Shown here: piece by piece, positions 4,463-5,117 of the stretch
Numbering within the stretch: position 1 is the first letter of the stretch
Layout of the letters: each line of letters opens with the position of its first letter
From: a bacterium
Lineage (GTDB): Bacteria; Actinomycetota; Acidimicrobiia; Acidimicrobiales; Bin134
Length of the DNA stretch: 5,117 bases
Assembly: GCA_028820035.1 (NCBI GenBank)
Contig: JAPPKI010000280.1
Coordinates: 1 to 5,117 of the forward strand
Reading direction: 5' to 3'
Program-made: the position numbers and the translations under genes
Notes under the pieces: generated by a model
Told to the model about the DNA's origin: nothing
Database searches by the model: none
Seen by the model: the letters and a program-made list of their open reading frames with translations, nothing else

Positions 4463-5117
4463 ATGCAGAACCGCATTTTCAACTGGAGTTGCTCGACAGT
4501 AGTTGAGCGAAAAGACAAGATTGACCCCAATCCTGTATACCAGCGCGGCCCTGTTTGGAGGCTGGATCAACAGCAGCGTCTGATCGATTCCATTCTCCGC
4601 GGTTATGACATTCCCAAGCTCTACTTCTTCAGACGTGGCTCAGTCGAACCGTACGGGCACGACGTGACTGACGGACAGCAACGGCTTCGCGCAATCTGGC
4701 GCTTCTTCGCTGACGAATACCCGCTTGGGGCCGACTCAGAAGACGTGCCAGATTTCGGAGACCTGTCGGGTATTCGCTACAGCGACCTCCCAGATGGAGC
4801 ACAGGATCGACTGAAGCTCTTTCATCTGACAATCTGCGAGATCACTGATGCAACGGAAACAGAAATTCGGGAGCTGTTCCTCCGTCTTCAAGAGGGAGCA
4901 TCGCTCAACCCCGCCGAAAAACGAAACGCGATGCTCGGTGGTATGCGCGACTTCGTTGCGAAACTTGGAGAGGAGCACCCAGTGTTTCCACTCACCCGGA
5001 TTTCGAATTCGCGATTCGGATGGCACAATCTTGCTGCGCATGTGGTCCGACTTGAACTTGCCGAGGGGCCTGCCGATATAAAGGCATCCGACCTGCGCGA
5101 GATGTACGAGGATCACA
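4463..5117 (+). CDS. DUF262-family protein, N-terminal part (3' end outside window)
   Basis: The frame is open from ATG 4463 to the right edge, giving 218 residues with no stop. The family signature is clear: NPVYQRGPVWRLDQQQRLIDS (23-43), GYDIPKLYFF (48-57), the DGQQRLRAIW motif (70-79), and FLRLQEGASLNPAEKRNAM (139-157). DUF262 has a ParB-like fold, and in GmrSD/BrxU restriction enzymes and in SspE the DGQQR motif takes part in nucleotide binding or hydrolysis; these systems attack modified or phage DNA. Here no nuclease domain (DUF1524/HNH) is visible, though one could lie beyond the edge; some family members carry DUF262 alone. The ATG follows the RHH paralogue by nine bases in the same frame, so the two are probably co-transcribed from 4174, unless 4451 acts as its own promoter. 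Base composition is lower in GC than in the transporter genes, in line with an acquired gene. Confidence 0.85.
   Translation, partial: MQNRIFNWSCSTVVERKDKIDPNPVYQRGPVWRLDQQQRLIDSILRGYDIPKLYFFRRGSVEPYGHDVTDGQQRLRAIWRFFADEYPLGADSEDVPDFGDLSGIRYSDLPDGAQDRLKLFHLTICEITDATETEIRELFLRLQEGASLNPAEKRNAMLGGMRDFVAKLGEEHPVFPLTRISNSRFGWHNLAAHVVRLELAEGPADIKASDLREMYEDH

Noticed and set aside
4736..5116. A minus-strand frame opposite the DUF262 gene
   Set aside because: The + strand carries conserved DUF262 motifs without a stop, so this is a shadow.
1..5117. CRISPR array, tRNA, rRNA or insertion sequence
   Set aside because: No regularly spaced repeats, no cloverleaf-like stretch, no transposase motifs or terminal inverted repeats were seen on either strand.

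Overview
The window is high-GC bacterial DNA. Frequent GTG/TTG starts, promoters placed so that transcripts would begin at the start codon, and the gene families all point to an actinobacterium, perhaps an uncultivated Acidimicrobiia-like lineage. That placement is inference from style; there is no rRNA or other marker here. All convincing genes are on the + strand.

Left part (1-1663) looks like stable chromosome. It holds the C-terminal end of an MgtE/SLC41-type divalent cation transporter, then a 408-residue soluble protein made of two PhoU-like + TrkA-C (RCK_C) units. Together they look like a cation transport gene and its regulatory partner.

From about 1664 the DNA turns into an accessory, defence-type region. 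A toxin-antitoxin pair comes first: an unusual antitoxin with two tandem ribbon-helix-helix (RHH) domains, each followed by a Trp-rich tail (WVWxxDGRxxPE), then a MazF/PemK toxin starting at a TTG that overlaps the antitoxin stop. A small helix-turn-helix protein follows. Next is a PLD-nuclease/superfamily II helicase gene that breaks off just after helicase motif Ia. Out of frame, directly after the break, lies a 27-codon remnant that matches the tail of the antitoxin repeat (13 of 27 residues, no gaps). After it come a second promoter of the same design, a degenerate single-RHH paralogue, and the start of a DUF262 (DGQQR-motif) protein that runs off the right edge.

The main observation is a family of related RHH-antitoxin pieces: two fused units in the working gene, one tail remnant and one degenerate head. 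The two complete promoters have identical geometry (GCTTGAC, then ATACT 28 bases on, then GTG 39 bases on), which predicts leaderless mRNAs. This suggests that an antitoxin cassette with its promoter has duplicated or moved locally and that the helicase was cut in the process. All database-dependent statements are from memory of the families and have not been searched.
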